Assembly (NCBI GenBank): GCA_036250195.1
Contig: JAVHZZ010000005.1
Coordinates: 133,384,147-133,448,146 of the forward strand
Direction of reading: 5' to 3'
DNA: 64,000 bases
Source of the DNA: Mixophyes australis
Taxonomy: Eukaryota; Chordata; Amphibia; Anura; Limnodynastidae
Shown here: one piece after another, positions 33,694 through 45,300 of the stretch
Layout of the letters: the number at the start of each line of letters is the position of its first letter
Position numbering within the stretch: the stretch's first letter is position 1
Translations under genes and position numbers: made by a program
Notes under the pieces: generated by a model
The model's input: only the letters and a program-made list of their open reading frames with translations
Told to the model about the DNA's origin: nothing
Database searches by the model: none

Positions 33694-36600
33694 ATGGCTT
33701 TGAAGATTTTCTCCGTTAATGTAAACGGCCTCAACTCTCTTCGCAAGCATACGATACTCCTGGGTGCCTGTAGGAGAGAAAAAGCAGACATTGTATTTCT
33801 TCAGGAGAACCACTTTACGGGAGCCCATACACAGCTCCAAGGTAAGCAATTTTCCCAGACCACCTTTGCCTCAGTGGATTGTAAGAAACGGGGCGTTGCT
33901 GTTTTAATCCATAGTAAGGTCCCCTTTCTTCACTCCAAAACACATGCAGACCCAGAAGGCCGCTTTCTGATGGTAATCGGCACTCTCCGCTCTGCTCCCG
34001 TTACATTGGTCTCGGTCTATGCTCCGAATCAGAGGCAAAAGCCTTTCTTCACCAAGATTTTCAAGCAAATTGAGCGGCTGGCGCAGGGACATGTTATCAT
34101 GGGAGGAGACTTTAATGTCACTCTCGACCCGGCACTTGATAGGTCTCCTTCTTCATCCTCCCGACGGGATATCTCCTCCTCTCCTCAATCCTCCAGCTTA
34201 TCCAACCTCATGATACATCATCGTTTATACGATTCGTGGAGACTGTGTAATGCGGACGCTAAGGATTACACCCACTTCTCTGCCCGCGTCAACTTTACAC
34301 ACGCATAGACATGTTACACGTCTCGCATTCACTCGCTCACCACGTGACACGGGCAGACATTACCTTACTTCCCAAGATTGCCTCTTTGAAGGGTCAGCTA
34401 AATACCCTCCTCTCTCGTAGAGCAGCTGTCATCATGCAGAAGCTTTAACAGTGCTATTACGACAAAGCGGATAAAGCCGACACTGTTTTTGCCAGAAAGC
34501 TCCGTAAAAAAATTTGCCCTGCAACACATTGATAAAATACAGATTCCCTCTGGAAATGTAATGTATGACCCAGCGGGGATAATCAGAGAATTTAGAGATT
34601 TCTACTCCTCTCTTTATAACCTTGATGCTCCCCCCCCCCCCCTCGCCTGGATCCCTACTTTATCTGATTACCTCTCATCTACGTCCCTTCCTAGAATTAC
34701 CACCACACAGCAATCTCACCTGAATGCAGATATTACTCTGACGGAGGTTAAGGCAGCGATCAAGTCTTTGAAGTCTTCTTCAGCTCCTGGCCCTGATGGC
34801 CTTACCCCCCAGTATTATAAGAAGTTTGCCGAGATCCTCGGCCCTCACTTGACAACATTTTTCAACGAGATACTTGGGGGAGCCTTCTTTGATTCCGCCA
34901 CTACTAGGGCAAACATAATCGTTATTCCTAAACCGGGGAAAGATCACTCCCTCTGTGCTAGTTATAGGCCCATCTCGTTATTGAATGTAGACCTGAAAAT
35001 ATTCGCCAATATTTTGGCCTCTAGGTTGAACCCACTGCTCCCAGCCCTCGTCCATCCTGACCAGGTGGGCTTTATCTGAGGGCGCCAAGCCCCCCGATAA
35101 CACTAGAAGGATTATCGACTTAATTCATACAATAAATAGCGATGGTCTTCCTTCTCTTCCCGCAGGGAAGGCGTTTGACCGCGTCTCCTGGTCATTTTTG
35201 GAGGGGGTGCTTCGAGCGATGGGATTTACAGACAGATTTTTGACTGGTATTTTAGCCCTCTATTGGTCCCCGTCAGCTACTGTATCTGCTAATGGCCTGA
35301 CTTTGACGCCCTTTCAGATCATGAATGGCACTCGCCAAGGCTGTCACCTTTCCCCACTTAAATTCGCTCTCGTTATAGAGCCTCTGGCCGCTAGAATCCG
35401 AAATAATCGCGACATATCAGGCATTCAGGTGGGCCCCTCTACACATAAGATCGCCCTGTATGCGGACGACGTCCTACTGTCTATTACTAACCCCAGCACG
35501 TCGGTGCCCCCTCTCTTAGATGAGCTAGACCTTTATGGCCATCCCTCGGGCTATAGGATTAACCCAGACAAGACAGAGGTTCTGGACTTTAACATACCGG
35601 CTACAGGCAAGCTGCTGCTGGAAAACTGCTTCCATTTTCAATGGGGTCACCACAAAATCAAATACCTAAGGGTCTTTATCACTAAACACTACCGACATCT
35701 TTTTAAAGCTAATTTTCCTCACCTACTGGACCAAGTAAAAACAGACCTTACATCGTGGTCTCAGCTCTATATCTCCTAGATTGGCCGTATTAATGCCGTC
35801 AAAATGAACATCCTTCCAAGGCTGCTGTACTTTTTTCAGACTCTTCCCATCCGCATCCCACCATATGTTTTCAAATTTTTGCAGTTCCATGTGTCTAGAT
35901 TTGTCTAGATTTGTCTGGTCGGGTAGACGGCCTGAGTCCGACTCAAGGTGCTACAGAGGTTCCCGCGGGGAGGAGGCTTAGGGATTCCTGACTTTAAAAG
36001 ATATTATCTCTCTGCCCAGCTCGCTCAATGTGTCTTGTGGTCCGGTCCGACGGAAGCCAGAGTTTGGTCCAAAATCGAGGCTGAGGGTCTGGGATTGCTC
36101 TCTTTATCTTCTCTCCTATGGCTCCCAAGATCTCGTTGCTCTAAACGATTGTTGCTTCATCCAGTAGTAGCACATTCTCTATCCACTTAGGACTCGTCAT
36201 CCCAGAAATTTGCCTTGTCTCCCTATCCCTCCCTGATTATTCCGTTGTTCAACTCTCCGGAATTTTCCCCAGGTCTTCATCATAGCGCATTCCAGCCGTG
36301 GTTCTCGCGGGGAGTCACTTACCTTAATCATTTATCCACATCTGCAACTTTTCCTCAGTTTTCTGAAATTTAATCACATACCCACATTTCCTCAAAACAC
36401 TTCTATCAGTTCTTGCAACTCCGCCACTTTCATAGCACTGTTAAAGATCGTCTTCTATGCCGACCTCTCTCCACATTTGAAGCCCTCTGTTTACGCCAAT
36501 CCTCAACCAAAGGGCTAATTTCAACGCTCTACTGCAAACTTGCTCCTTCCTCTTCAACTTCTAGGGCCTCTCATGAACTGGCTTGGGAGCGGGACCTTGG

Positions 36601-37151
36601 TGAGGAGCTCTCGGAGGAGGAATGGTTTGAGATATATGAAAATGCCGCCTCTAGTTCCATCTAGAATCAAGGAGAACTCCTACAAAGTGTTATACCGATG
36701 GTACTATGTCCCTTCGCGTCTTAGCAGAATTCTCCATGACTCATCTGATCGGTGTTGGCGAGGGTGTTCCCAAGAAGGCACATTCCTCCACATATGGTGG
36801 TCGTTCCCAAAATTATCGGGCTTCTGGGTTGAGATTCGAAGCCTGATTAAGGCAATTCTTCAGGTGGACATTCCTCTAGAGCCCAAATTCTTTCTACTCC
36901 CTCTGGGGGCTCCCTCAGCATCCCAATATCAGAATAAACTGATAAGGCACATTGTGTCGGTAGCTACTTGCCAATTAGCGGCAGACTGGCGTATGCAATC
37001 ACCTCCCTCCATGCAGTCTATAATTAATAGAGTTTGGCAGACTCAACGGATAGAGTATATGACCAGCATAATTCGGAACACTTCGAGAGCTTTCGCCAAA
37101 GTTTGGGATCCATGGCTAGCCTTCTTTCAGGCGTGCCCACCCTTCACTTAA
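33694..37151 (+). pseudogene. L1-type ORF2 (endonuclease, RT, C-terminal zinc region)
   Basis: The start is the ATG at 33694, followed by the endonuclease opening SVNVNGLNSLRKH. The endonuclease runs to about 34300 (VFLQENHF, LVSVYAPNQRQK, MGGDFNVTLDP). RT fingers are at 34489-35079 (SSAPGPDGLTPQYYKK, VIPKPGKDHS, YRPISLLNVDLKI) and the palm at 35198-35779, with an intact ALYADDVLLS box (YADD at 35459-35470). A C-terminal part at 36413-37151 has CWRGCSQEGTFLHIWW, the usual C/H-rich end. Frameshifts or stops near 34308, 35080-35190, 35779 and 36190-36410 make it inactive, but it is much better preserved than the LINE it sits in. Confidence 0.85.
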
Positions 37152-38305
37152 CCCAGTTCTAATACTTCACTTCTTTTTTGACTTCTCCTTTTCCACAATG
37201 GATCTAGTCACCTCTTACTTTTCTTCCTTCTCTACCCTCTTTCCCGCTCCTTTCTTGCTCTATTCCCTCTCTTTCTTTCTTTCCTCTTTCAACAAAAACT
37301 TTGGGTCACTCGTTAATACTACATTTTAAGGTTCATTTGACTTAGTGTTTTGCAAGTTCGATGCCAATCATTGATTTGTTTACTTCTTGCTTATTTGTTT
37401 TAACTGTATTCACTTTGTCAATCGTCTTTTGTTGTTATTTTGACCTGACAAAATAAAACTTAAAAAAAAAAAATAACAACATTATCTGGCATCATAAACG
37501 GCTTATCCCGACTATCATCACAAATGACCGGTACTGATGCGTCAGCCTTCTGCACTCTCGCCAGGTATCCCAAAAAACTCCCATTTCTGTCACACTGAGC
37601 ATATTACACATATTTTGAGAAGAGAAACTTTTTTGTTTTGATTTGTCAAAAACATAAACAATTTCTGTGCTAACTGCCAAGCTTGCCATGTGGATTCGGA
37701 TCTACCATTTATATATTGCACTTCTAGTAATTTACAGGGTTTTTTTTCAATTCATTTTCTGTATGTCTAGACTACCTTTTAATTTTTTTATTTCTGCCAC
37801 ACTAGTAATCAGTGTCCCCCTCAAAAAAGCCTTAATGGCATCTCGGAGGCCGTGCTGTCTCAAGAGTTATCCGCAAAGAATTCCTCCCAATGAGTCACCA
37901 ATGTTACTCCCGTGCCATCAGGGAGAGCCAAAAAGGATTCAGGTTCCAGAAGGACTGGCCCCTAGTAATAGCAAAGTCGATTTAAAGATTCCTCTGGCCT
38001 TATATTCTATTACACGTACCGGCAGTAGTGAGCAGGACAACAGAGCCAGAGCAATTCTTGAGAATGCATTATATGATGTGAAGAAACAAGAGCACTGGAC
38101 AGCCTCTGGATGCCTCAAACATCAACCAGGACAATCTCATATATGAGGGCGTAGAAGGCTGAGCAGATTGGTTAACTACAGTCACCTGCTCCCACAATCT
38201 ATCAGCAGTTTTATTCATTACATTATTACAACATTGCTATGAATTCACCACATTTCTTTAGTACCTCACTATTGTAAGGTTGGGTATATATACCGCAAGG
38301 AGGAG

Positions 38306-39391
38306 TGTGACTGGATTACTATTAAATAACTTTAGGTAAAAATTTATTTAAAGCGAATAGCACAGGACACTTATTTATGTAATTGCATTTGCACTTATTC
38401 TTGTTTAGTGTAAGATAGGAAGTCGTTATCTCTGAGACCATGGTAGAAAAATGTGTCTGTTTTAACCTTGCTAAAGGATATGCCTTATTTCTGATGCATA
38501 TATCCAATACAATAGGCCTTTGTGGATGGAGGTCTTGTGTGTATTGGGATGTATTTAGTATGGAAGTGTCATTGTTTAGGATTTGTAAGGTTGCCTGTGG
38601 AAACCTGCAATTAGGACATGTGCAAGGAAGTCTGATAGCAGAAAGTGCTAACGAAGTTTTGTGATGAAGTGTCATGCCTGCTCTGGTCAAAGACCTCATC
38701 AGGGGGTCATTACTGTGTGGCCTTTGCCAGAGTGAATTTCCTAGATAAGTGTAAATTTTGTTAGCCTTGAAATGTATGCAAATTCATGTTTGTGTCAATA
38801 GAGTATATCCTGTTTCTAAAAATAGACTATTTCTGAACTGTATAAAAGAGGAGCTCTGTGAGCATGTTAGTGTTCTTCTGAATTGTCATCTGACCTGATC
38901 ACACTGGAACCTTCCACCAGTGTGCGTTGGCAAATAAACCATCTTGCTTCATAGACCTGCTTGGAATGATCTTCAATATTGCGGTTTTCCTGTGATCTAC
39001 AGATTAGACCCTAAAATCTAATCCGTTCTCCGGCTGTCTCTGCGGTTTGGACGCAAGCTATTCCAGTGCCAACGCTCTGCGCTACCCAGCAGCCCTGCCC
39101 TAGTGTGATAGGCCAGGAGGGATCCATCCACAGCATCCCTGATCCATAGTAAGAGGTCGGGAGTACCAGTCCGTGTACACCAGCAACGAGATACGCTAGC
39201 AGCTTCAGTTACGCAGAAGAAACCTGGTTCTGGGTGCTGGTATAGGAGCCCAGTGGTGGCCGCTCGTGTAAGCTCCTCCTACTGCGACAAGAGGGCACTT
39301 TTTGGATAACAAAAGGGAACGGTGGCAAAGTAAGCCCAGCCGGTTCCTCGCAACAACAGACAGGGTGGCATAGGCGGTCCATGCTGTCCCA
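38306..39391 (+). mobile_element. Solo LTR, Gmr1-like family, with TSD AGGAG
   Basis: Complete 1086-bp LTR: starts TGTGACTGGATTAC, ends CATGCTGTCCCA. The duplication AGGAG is at 38301-38305 and 39392-39396. It has a TATA box (TATAAAAG, 38841-38848) and AATAAA (38933-38938), about 90 bases apart. It splits the endonuclease domain of the minus-strand LINE and is in the sense orientation of the host gene. Confidence 0.92.
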
Positions 39392-39475
39392 AGGAGTATT
39401 GGCACCTAATTAATGACAGCTTTCATTAGGACATATGTCCCTCCAGAGTCCACCTGAAGTTTTTCTATTGCAGAT

Positions 39476-40049
39476 AACCTAGATAAATATAAGAAGAGAA
39501 GCGCCAGACCTAGTGTGATACCATATTATAAATAACATATGTTTTCATGTGCTGAAGTAAAATAGTAAATAAATCAGGCTTAACTGTTATGATTCCAGCT
39601 CTCTCTCAATAGAGACCAGATCCACACTAAAACTTAAAGAAAAATGGTAACGTAGTGTAGTATGCCCAAAAACAGTAGATTTAAAAGGGTTTTAAGCCTG
39701 ATTATAATAAAGTGCATTAATTGATAACTGAAGTCATCATTTAAGTCCTGCTCATAAAAGGTTTCAAATTCGTAGAATATTTATCAAATAACACTAAGTG
39801 TATACTTTGTAACCTTTACTTCTGTATTGGTGGTCTTTAGCCACAATTATATACCAGTGTTAGTGTAGCTTTCCTCTGGCTGCTCCTGTTACCTCCCCCA
39901 GTCCAAAAACAGAGTGGTAGGTTTATTGACTGCTGACCAAATTCTACCCAATTCTGTGCGTGTATATGTTTCCGTGGTAGATAATTTACACTGTAAGAGA
40001 GTCCCAATTGGCCGCGTTACTGTAAACTGTAATGTGGCCTGCACACTAA
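39476..40049. other. No recognised feature
   Basis: AT-rich sequence after the truncated LINE end. A GAAGAGAAGCGCCAGACC block hints at another dispersed repeat, but no ends can be defined. Confidence 0.35.
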
Positions 40050-40271
40050 TACCATTATACAGTAAGTGTGAGGGTGGTACTCCCGAAGAACGTCTCGAAG
40101 AGTCCCCTGTAATGAGGAAAGGTTCTCACCTGATCCTGAGGGTCGCTATGGGCGGAACCCGTCAAGTGCAGGAGGCTTCTGCTGCAGTCACGGTCCCTCC
40201 TGCGTGCGAGAGAAACAGAGGCACGAAAAAAATGGGGGAAGAGGAAGGGGGTGTCCGGAATGCCGCCCAGG

Positions 40272-40310
40272 ACTAGAGGGTTACTCAGCCCCGCTGAGTA
40301 ACCCTCTAGT
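40272..40310. repeat. Perfect 17-bp hairpin
   Basis: ACTAGAGGGTTACTCAG, a 5-base spacer CCCCG, then its exact complement. This could be a stable stem or a junction of two element ends. Confidence 0.85.
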
Positions 40311-41307
40311 CGCTTGGCCATTTTATTCTGGCCAAGCCACGCGGCTCCAAGAGTTCGGGGTAGAGAACGTTCTCGCCCGAACTCCCTACTCCCTTCTGGG
40401 GAGGGCCACCAAGTGTGGGGACAAGACTCACTCCGCCGGCGGTGCACCGCGAGGTATCACAGTCCCCACCCGGAACCGTCAGTCTCCTGCCGGCGTGCGG
40501 GCGGACTCCGTCTTACCCCTCGAGACACCGTCTGCCCTGGGACCGTCAGGCAACATTGCCGGAGCCCAGGCCTGACACCCCAATGGAACCGTGGATGGCC
40601 GTGACGAACCCCGGAACTCACAAGGGCAGGGCTGCACTGCCCCAGTGGAAACGCGGAACGCCCGGACCGCCCTCGGAACTCAGAAGGGCTGTGCTACCCT
40701 AGCTCCAAGGCACCGAGGGAGACCTTGATCTCCCCCAGCCCGCGAAGAAGTCGTGCCACACCGCCGCCCAAGGATCTGCCCCACCAGAGTCTACACGGAA
40801 GGGGGAAGGGAAAGGGGATAGACAGTACTTACCGGCTCGGCAGACCCTCCTCGGTCCTTCTCCCTGGGGTGGGACGTAGCTCGCCTACTTGCCTTTTCCA
40901 GGCCGTATGCACGGCCCGGGGACGAGTTGAGTCCAACCGGCGATCAGTCCCAACACACCACCTTCTGACCCCTGCAGGGAGACACAACACACCCCAATCA
41001 CCCACTACACCGTACAAGCCCACCCGCCACAGTACAATACCCCAATACAATACTCAATTGACAGTACAATACCCCCAATACAATACTCAATTGCACAGTA
41101 CAATACCCAGGACACTATTAACGGCAAAGTACAATATCAATACAGAGTGTGTGAGTTCCTGCCCTACTCTGCCTCAAGGGTGATACGGATAGGAAAAGGG
41201 AGAGGGGGAACAAAGGCAGGCTTCCAAAGACGGGGCCTAAAGCCTGGGGGTGACCTGAGGGCCTCGCGCCCTATGGGATCTACTCAGGGCCTGGTGCCCT
41301 ATTGGGT

Positions 41308-41919
41308 CTAACGAGAGCTACCAAACGGAAAGGCGGACTTAATGGACGCCGGCAGAAGGCCCTGGGCCCAAGTAAATAGTGACCGATAGCCTGCGGGCGT
41401 GGGCCCGCGAGAGGTGGTCCCCACTGGGGTCTTACCTGGTCTAGGTCCTCCGCTCGCGACGTCAGCGTAGCTCCTCTTCGGTCCTCCTAATGCTGTCCGC
41501 CCAGGCTCCCTGCCGTGCTCTGGCTCCGTGACTATCGGCTCTGCTCTGCCTTCACCAGACAGATTAGCTCCTCTGTCTGGACTGGTCTTGGTGATGTCCA
41601 CCGCTGTGGCTGCTGCTGTGGGGGCTGCTGCTGCTGCTGTGGGGGCTGCTGCTGCTGCTGTGGGTGCTGCTGCTGTGGGTGCTGCTGCTGCTGCTGTGGG
41701 TGCTGCTGCTGCTGCTGTGGGTGCTGCTGCTGCTGCTCTTTCCGGACGTCCTCTCTCCAGCTTCACTTCCCGCCGAACAGACTGGTCTCCACGTGGCCGC
41801 CGACTATAAATCCGGGCCGGGCGCTTCCCTATGACCTCATCACGGCCGGGGGCCGTGATTGGTCCGTGGCCGGGCGCCGTGATTGGCCCGCGGCCCATCT
41901 GTGGAGCCGGCGTCTCCAC
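41308..41919 (-). CDS. Hypothetical Ala/Pro-repeat ORF, 203 aa
   Basis: Not recognised as a known gene. The minus-strand ORF has a basic, Pro/Arg-rich N-terminus, a central low-complexity block of AAAAAPT-type repeats (residues about 82-108) and a C-terminal part with KRSYADVASGGPRPG. A SYADVA-like motif occurs in several retroelement gag/ORF1 proteins, so a broken transposon ORF is the best guess. Upstream on the same strand are CCAAT-like boxes. It may equally be a chance ORF in GC-rich DNA. Confidence 0.3.
   Translation of the reverse strand: METPAPQMGRGPITAPGHGPITAPGRDEVIGKRPARIYSRRPRGDQSVRREVKLERGRPERAAAAAPTAAAAAPTAAAAAPTAAAPTAAAAAPTAAAAAPTAAATAVDITKTSPDRGANLSGEGRAEPIVTEPEHGREPGRTALGGPKRSYADVASGGPRPGKTPVGTTSRGPTPAGYRSLFTWAQGLLPASIKSAFPFGSSR
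41604..41738. repeat. Imperfect (GCT)n / 18-21-bp tandem repeat
   Basis: GCTGCTGCTGCTGCTGTGGG-type units repeat about seven times, alternating GCT runs with GTGGG. This gives the alanine/proline repeat on the minus strand. Confidence 0.85.
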
Positions 41920-41940
41920 AAAGTGTGCTTAAATACCGTT

Positions 41941-42952
41941 ATAGTATAGGATATGTCAGAAAAGATATCTCATTCCTACCATTTCACGGTGTCATCGCAC
42001 AAAAGCTGCTTAGTGCTTATTCATGTATGCTGGTTTGGCAGTATTATGGGGCAACTCTTTCTAATTGAATGAGATTTGTATGAGAAACACCAGAAGTCTG
42101 CTGCATGAATGTTCAGATTGTTATAGTTTTTGTATCATAGTCTGTGTCATCTGAAATGGTTATAGTTTGTCATTTTGTTTACTTTTTCTTTGTCAGCCAT
42201 TTGAATGACTAACATGTAAATATATATGTGTGTGTGTGTGTGTGTGTGTACAGCACATATTTTTTTTCAATATTGTCAGGCTCCATAGAACCTATCAAAA
42301 ATGTGATACCAACAGCTCCACAATCTCAAATGAGATTACAACCTGTGTTAAAGTGATAAAACTGTATTTTGTACTCTGCACCACAAATAAGCGATAACTG
42401 CCTGCACTTGGTTTTGGGCGCTTACATTATTATATAATTGATCATTGTACTCTTATGTGGGGGCACAGAAAATATTTGACAGCTATGTGCTAGAGAGTAC
42501 AGAGTTTTGTTTCATTTTTGTTTAGTTGTCAGTAAACATATTTTTCTTTGAGAAATGTACTTTACAAATTTATAAACTGCTTCTTTCTTTTTTGCCAAAA
42601 GGCAACTTAATCTGGAACATCTGCTGGTTAGTAATAATCATTTACAAATCTATAAGGTTGAATTTGAACTACCAAAAAATAAATTAATTTGTAGTGTATT
42701 TTGGTAGTGGTTAGGAGTATATTGTGAATACCAAAAGGTTACTGTTGAGAAGAACCTCTAAATTTAGGGGCAAGAGATTTTATTATGTTCTGCTGCTCAT
42801 TTGAAGCCATGGAGCAACAGCTCCAATTGTAAACTGATTTATTTATTATTTATAGGAGAATTTTCAAAGCAAAGATGACATTTTTAAGAATTCAGTATAA
42901 TTAAGTTGAAACCATCTCTTTTTACATGTTTCTGATCCCGTAAGCACAGCAA

Positions 42953-42955
<3 letters not shown>
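41941..42955. other. Intronic sequence with a short TG microsatellite
   Basis: AT-rich sequence with (TG)n at about 42227-42249. Nothing else recognised. Confidence 0.5.

Positions 42956-42987
<32 letters not shown>
42956..42987. repeat. (TA)n microsatellite
   Basis: Alternating TA run just outside the left flank of the large inverted repeat. Confidence 0.95.
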
Positions 42988-42988
<1 letters not shown>

Positions 42989-43132
42989 CACAAATAGATA
43001 CAAGTGGCGCTATGACACTGCACCAGTAGATTAATATTAGAGTCCAATATCTTGAAATGATTCCTTCTTAAGTAACACTTCCCCTGTGCGGGCGGCTGCC
43101 AATCCTCTGTAGCAAGCGGTGTAGCAGGGATA

Positions 43133-44029
43133 ATTCTAAAAATAAAATGAGAGGAGGCGCACAATAGTGTAGTATGGCGGGTTAATTAAACCAAGTGGAA
43201 ATATCCAAAGAAGGAACCAAACCACCAGAAATGGATAAGCCAGAGCTTCCCACCATGTGGATATCGACAATGTCTAGAGTAAATATGATTAGTTCATAAG
43301 ATGATAGATCACACAAGGCCAGATAACATTCAGGAAGATATAAACACAAACAGGTCACACCAATGAAGATGTATGCGTACCAGAAGCCAAAAGTTAAATG
43401 GCTTATCTGTAGGATTATCCTGTGGACTGTGAGGGTGTAGTCAATCTTCAGCCAACCTTGATTATCCAAGTGGTTACCTCAATACACGAAAGGACACAGA
43501 TGTAGTATCCAAAAAAGTCAAGTTTATTAAAAAAAGTAGTAACTTACACATCCAGAAGCAGATGACAAGCCTATCTGATCAGCGATGGTAGTGTAGCAGC
43601 AAATACTCAACGCGTTTCGTCTGTAAAACAGACTTCATCAGGAGCAAACACAGTTTGGATACTACATCTGTGTCCTTTCGTGTATTGAGGTAACCACTTG
43701 GATAATCAAGGTTGGCTGAAGATTGACTACACCCTCACAGTCCACAGGATAATCCTACAGATAAGCCATTTAACTTTTGGCTTCTGGTACGCATACATCT
43801 TCATTGGTGTGACCTGTTTGTGTTTATATCTTCCTGAATGTTATCTGGCCTTGTGTGATCTATCATCTTATGAACTAATCATATTTACTCTAGACATTGT
43901 CGATATCCACATGGTGGGAAGCTCTGGCTTATCCATTTCTGGTGGTTTGGTTCCTTCTTTGGATATTTCCACTTGGCTTAATTAACCCGCCATACTACAC
44001 TATTGTGCGCCTCCTCTCATTTTATTTTT

Positions 44030-44034
<5 letters not shown>
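43133..44034. repeat. Large inverted repeat (~380-bp arms)
   Basis: The left arm (43133-43514) and right arm (43653-44034) are near-perfect inverted copies: TTTGGATACTACATCTGTGT begins the right arm and its complement ends the left. The 138-base centre holds CAACGCGTTTCGTCTGTAAAACAG followed by ACTTCATCAGGAG. Each arm carries the same 95-codon ORF, on opposite strands and differing by one residue (FN versus LN at the end); this is an effect of the duplication. TA microsatellites lie outside both arms. Confidence 0.9.

Positions 44035-44112
<78 letters not shown>
44033..44112. repeat. (TA)n microsatellite, 80 bp
   Basis: Uninterrupted alternating AT run adjoining the right arm of the inverted repeat. 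Confidence 0.95.
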
Positions 44113-44115
<3 letters not shown>

Positions 44116-44915
44116 CGAAGTCAAATAATTGGATGAAGTCGTTTCTAATTAATACCCATCAATTTGATTTTCTTTGTTACGCTACGGCGTGTTCGGGCAT
44201 ATTTAACCACAACACGTGTGAACACTTCTACACACATTTACACATAAACTTGTAAATAGTTCACCTTAACATAGTTCCAACACACAATCGTTTATAATTA
44301 AGTGTAATAGAGTTAATAGTAAAATATAATAATGTTAAAAGTACTTTGAGATCGAAGGTTCAGGATACAGGAAACATATCATGTTTAATATCATTCTAAT
44401 CCCCTATTCATCCTCAGACATCCGTTTCTATCTGCTAAGAGATCGCATCTTGCCAATGTTCGTTATGGATGATAGGGAATTATTGAATAGAATGGTATTG
44501 TGTGTGTAATACAAATATACCAGTTTGAACCAGCTTTTCAGCGGTTAGATACGTATGCAGCTGTTGGAGAGTTGACCCCCAACCTTGGCGTGCTCGTTTG
44601 GACTGACCTATGACCTGCATTATACCGGACTGTCCTGAATCGTGAACCAATGTAAACATGCCAAGTCATCTTTACTGTTTTCAATGTAACACCAACTGTA
44701 TAAAAACGGGGCTCTGGGACTATCATACAGTCTTCTTGACCATAAACTTTAGGATTGAATGACTGTATGCTGGATCCAGAGTGCTTGCGCATGTAATCTG
44801 CCGTACTTATTTTATTAATTTGTTACACTTGGCTTCTTGCTGTTAAATAACTTTGTGGTTTGGAATCACACAATTCGAAGTGGAATATTTTCATTGAATA
44901 GTGACTAGACTAACG

Positions 44916-44918
<3 letters not shown>
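44113..44918 (+). repeat. LTR-like segment, uncertain
   Basis: AATTCGAAGT occurs at both ends (44113-44122 and 44873-44882). Between them lies a TATAAAAACGGGGC box (about 44699) followed by TATTTTATTAATTTG. The promoter-like layout suggests a solo LTR in plus orientation, but the TG/CA ends and target duplication are not clear. Both sides are TA microsatellites. Confidence 0.35.

Positions 44919-45001
<83 letters not shown>
44919..45001. repeat. (TA)n microsatellite
   Basis: About 80 bases of alternating TA, directly joined to the repeat that begins TGTTAACCCGTGC. Confidence 0.95.
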
Positions 45002-45004
<3 letters not shown>

Positions 45005-45300
45005 AACCCGTGCATTATACTCATGCATTCTAGTCAAATCAAGATACTTAAGGTCTTAAAAAGGTTCTTGTCATGCATTTGGGCCTAGCCCAGGCCTCCT
45101 CAGGGGAAGATCGTTACTTCCCGACGCAAGCGCCCTTTTTAATGTGTGTTCATGAGGTAAAATTACCTCACGAAAATGAGTTTGACCCCTCAACTCGTAA
45201 ATTTAGCCTTTACTACCCCTCCCACGGGGGGAAGGGGGGATGATGGAAGTTAACTGGCTTGACTATTCTAATTTTTTTTGTCAAATAATGTCAGTATACA
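45001..45300 (+). repeat. Dispersed repeat R (TTAACCCGTGCATGATAC family), copy 1
   Basis: Begins GTTAACCCGTGCATTATACT next to a TA tract and runs through GGCCTCCTCAGGGGAAG and CCTCCCACGGGGGGAAGG. The same ~300 bases occur inverted at 54547-54857. Unclassified; no coding capacity. Confidence 0.85.

Larger units (their letters stand above)
32486..37474 (+). mobile_element. L1-type LINE, plus strand, 13-bp target duplication
   Basis: About 5 kb, beginning inside ORF1 (5'-truncated) and ending in AAAATAAAACTT followed by a poly-A run at 37462-37473. AACAACATTATCT is repeated perfectly at 32473-32485 and 37475-37487, the mark of target-primed reverse transcription. It interrupts the minus-strand LINE. 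It is in sense orientation to the host gene. Contents: ORF1 remnant, pyrimidine-rich inter-ORF region, ORF2. Confidence 0.9.
30430..39475 (-). mobile_element. L1-type LINE, minus strand, split by two younger insertions
   Basis: Three segments of one minus-strand element: 30430-32485 (3' part), 37488-38300 and 39397-39475 (5' part). They are separated by a plus-strand LINE (32486-37474, 13-bp duplication) and a solo LTR (38306-39391, AGGAG duplication). Endonuclease sequence (DSGGTYVLMKAVINEVPI) lies just right of the LTR and its continuation (AVYIPNLTIVRY) just left of it. RT follows further left. The 5' end is truncated within the endonuclease domain. The 3' end is placed near an AATAAAAAACTGG stretch at about 30437-30450. 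Confidence 0.75.
40050..41940. other. GC-rich, CpG-rich block
   Basis: Composition changes abruptly from the AT-rich surroundings. The block contains a perfect 17-bp inverted repeat (40272-40310), short tandem repeats of an ACAGTACAATACCC-like unit (about 41028-41110), a (GCT)n tract and repeated GATTGG (CCAAT on the minus strand) boxes near 41857-41888. No host gene is recognised. It may be the 5' region of an unidentified retroelement or a CpG island. Confidence 0.5.

Noticed and set aside
40204..41183. Several overlapping plus-strand ORFs in the GC-rich block
   Set aside because: Stop codons are rare in GC-rich DNA; the frames overlap each other without any recognisable motif.
43182..43985. 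A conserved 95-residue protein encoded twice (43182-43469 minus and 43698-43985 plus)
   Set aside because: The two ORFs are the same sequence on opposite arms of an inverted repeat. Identity comes from the duplication, not from coding conservation, and no domain is recognised.
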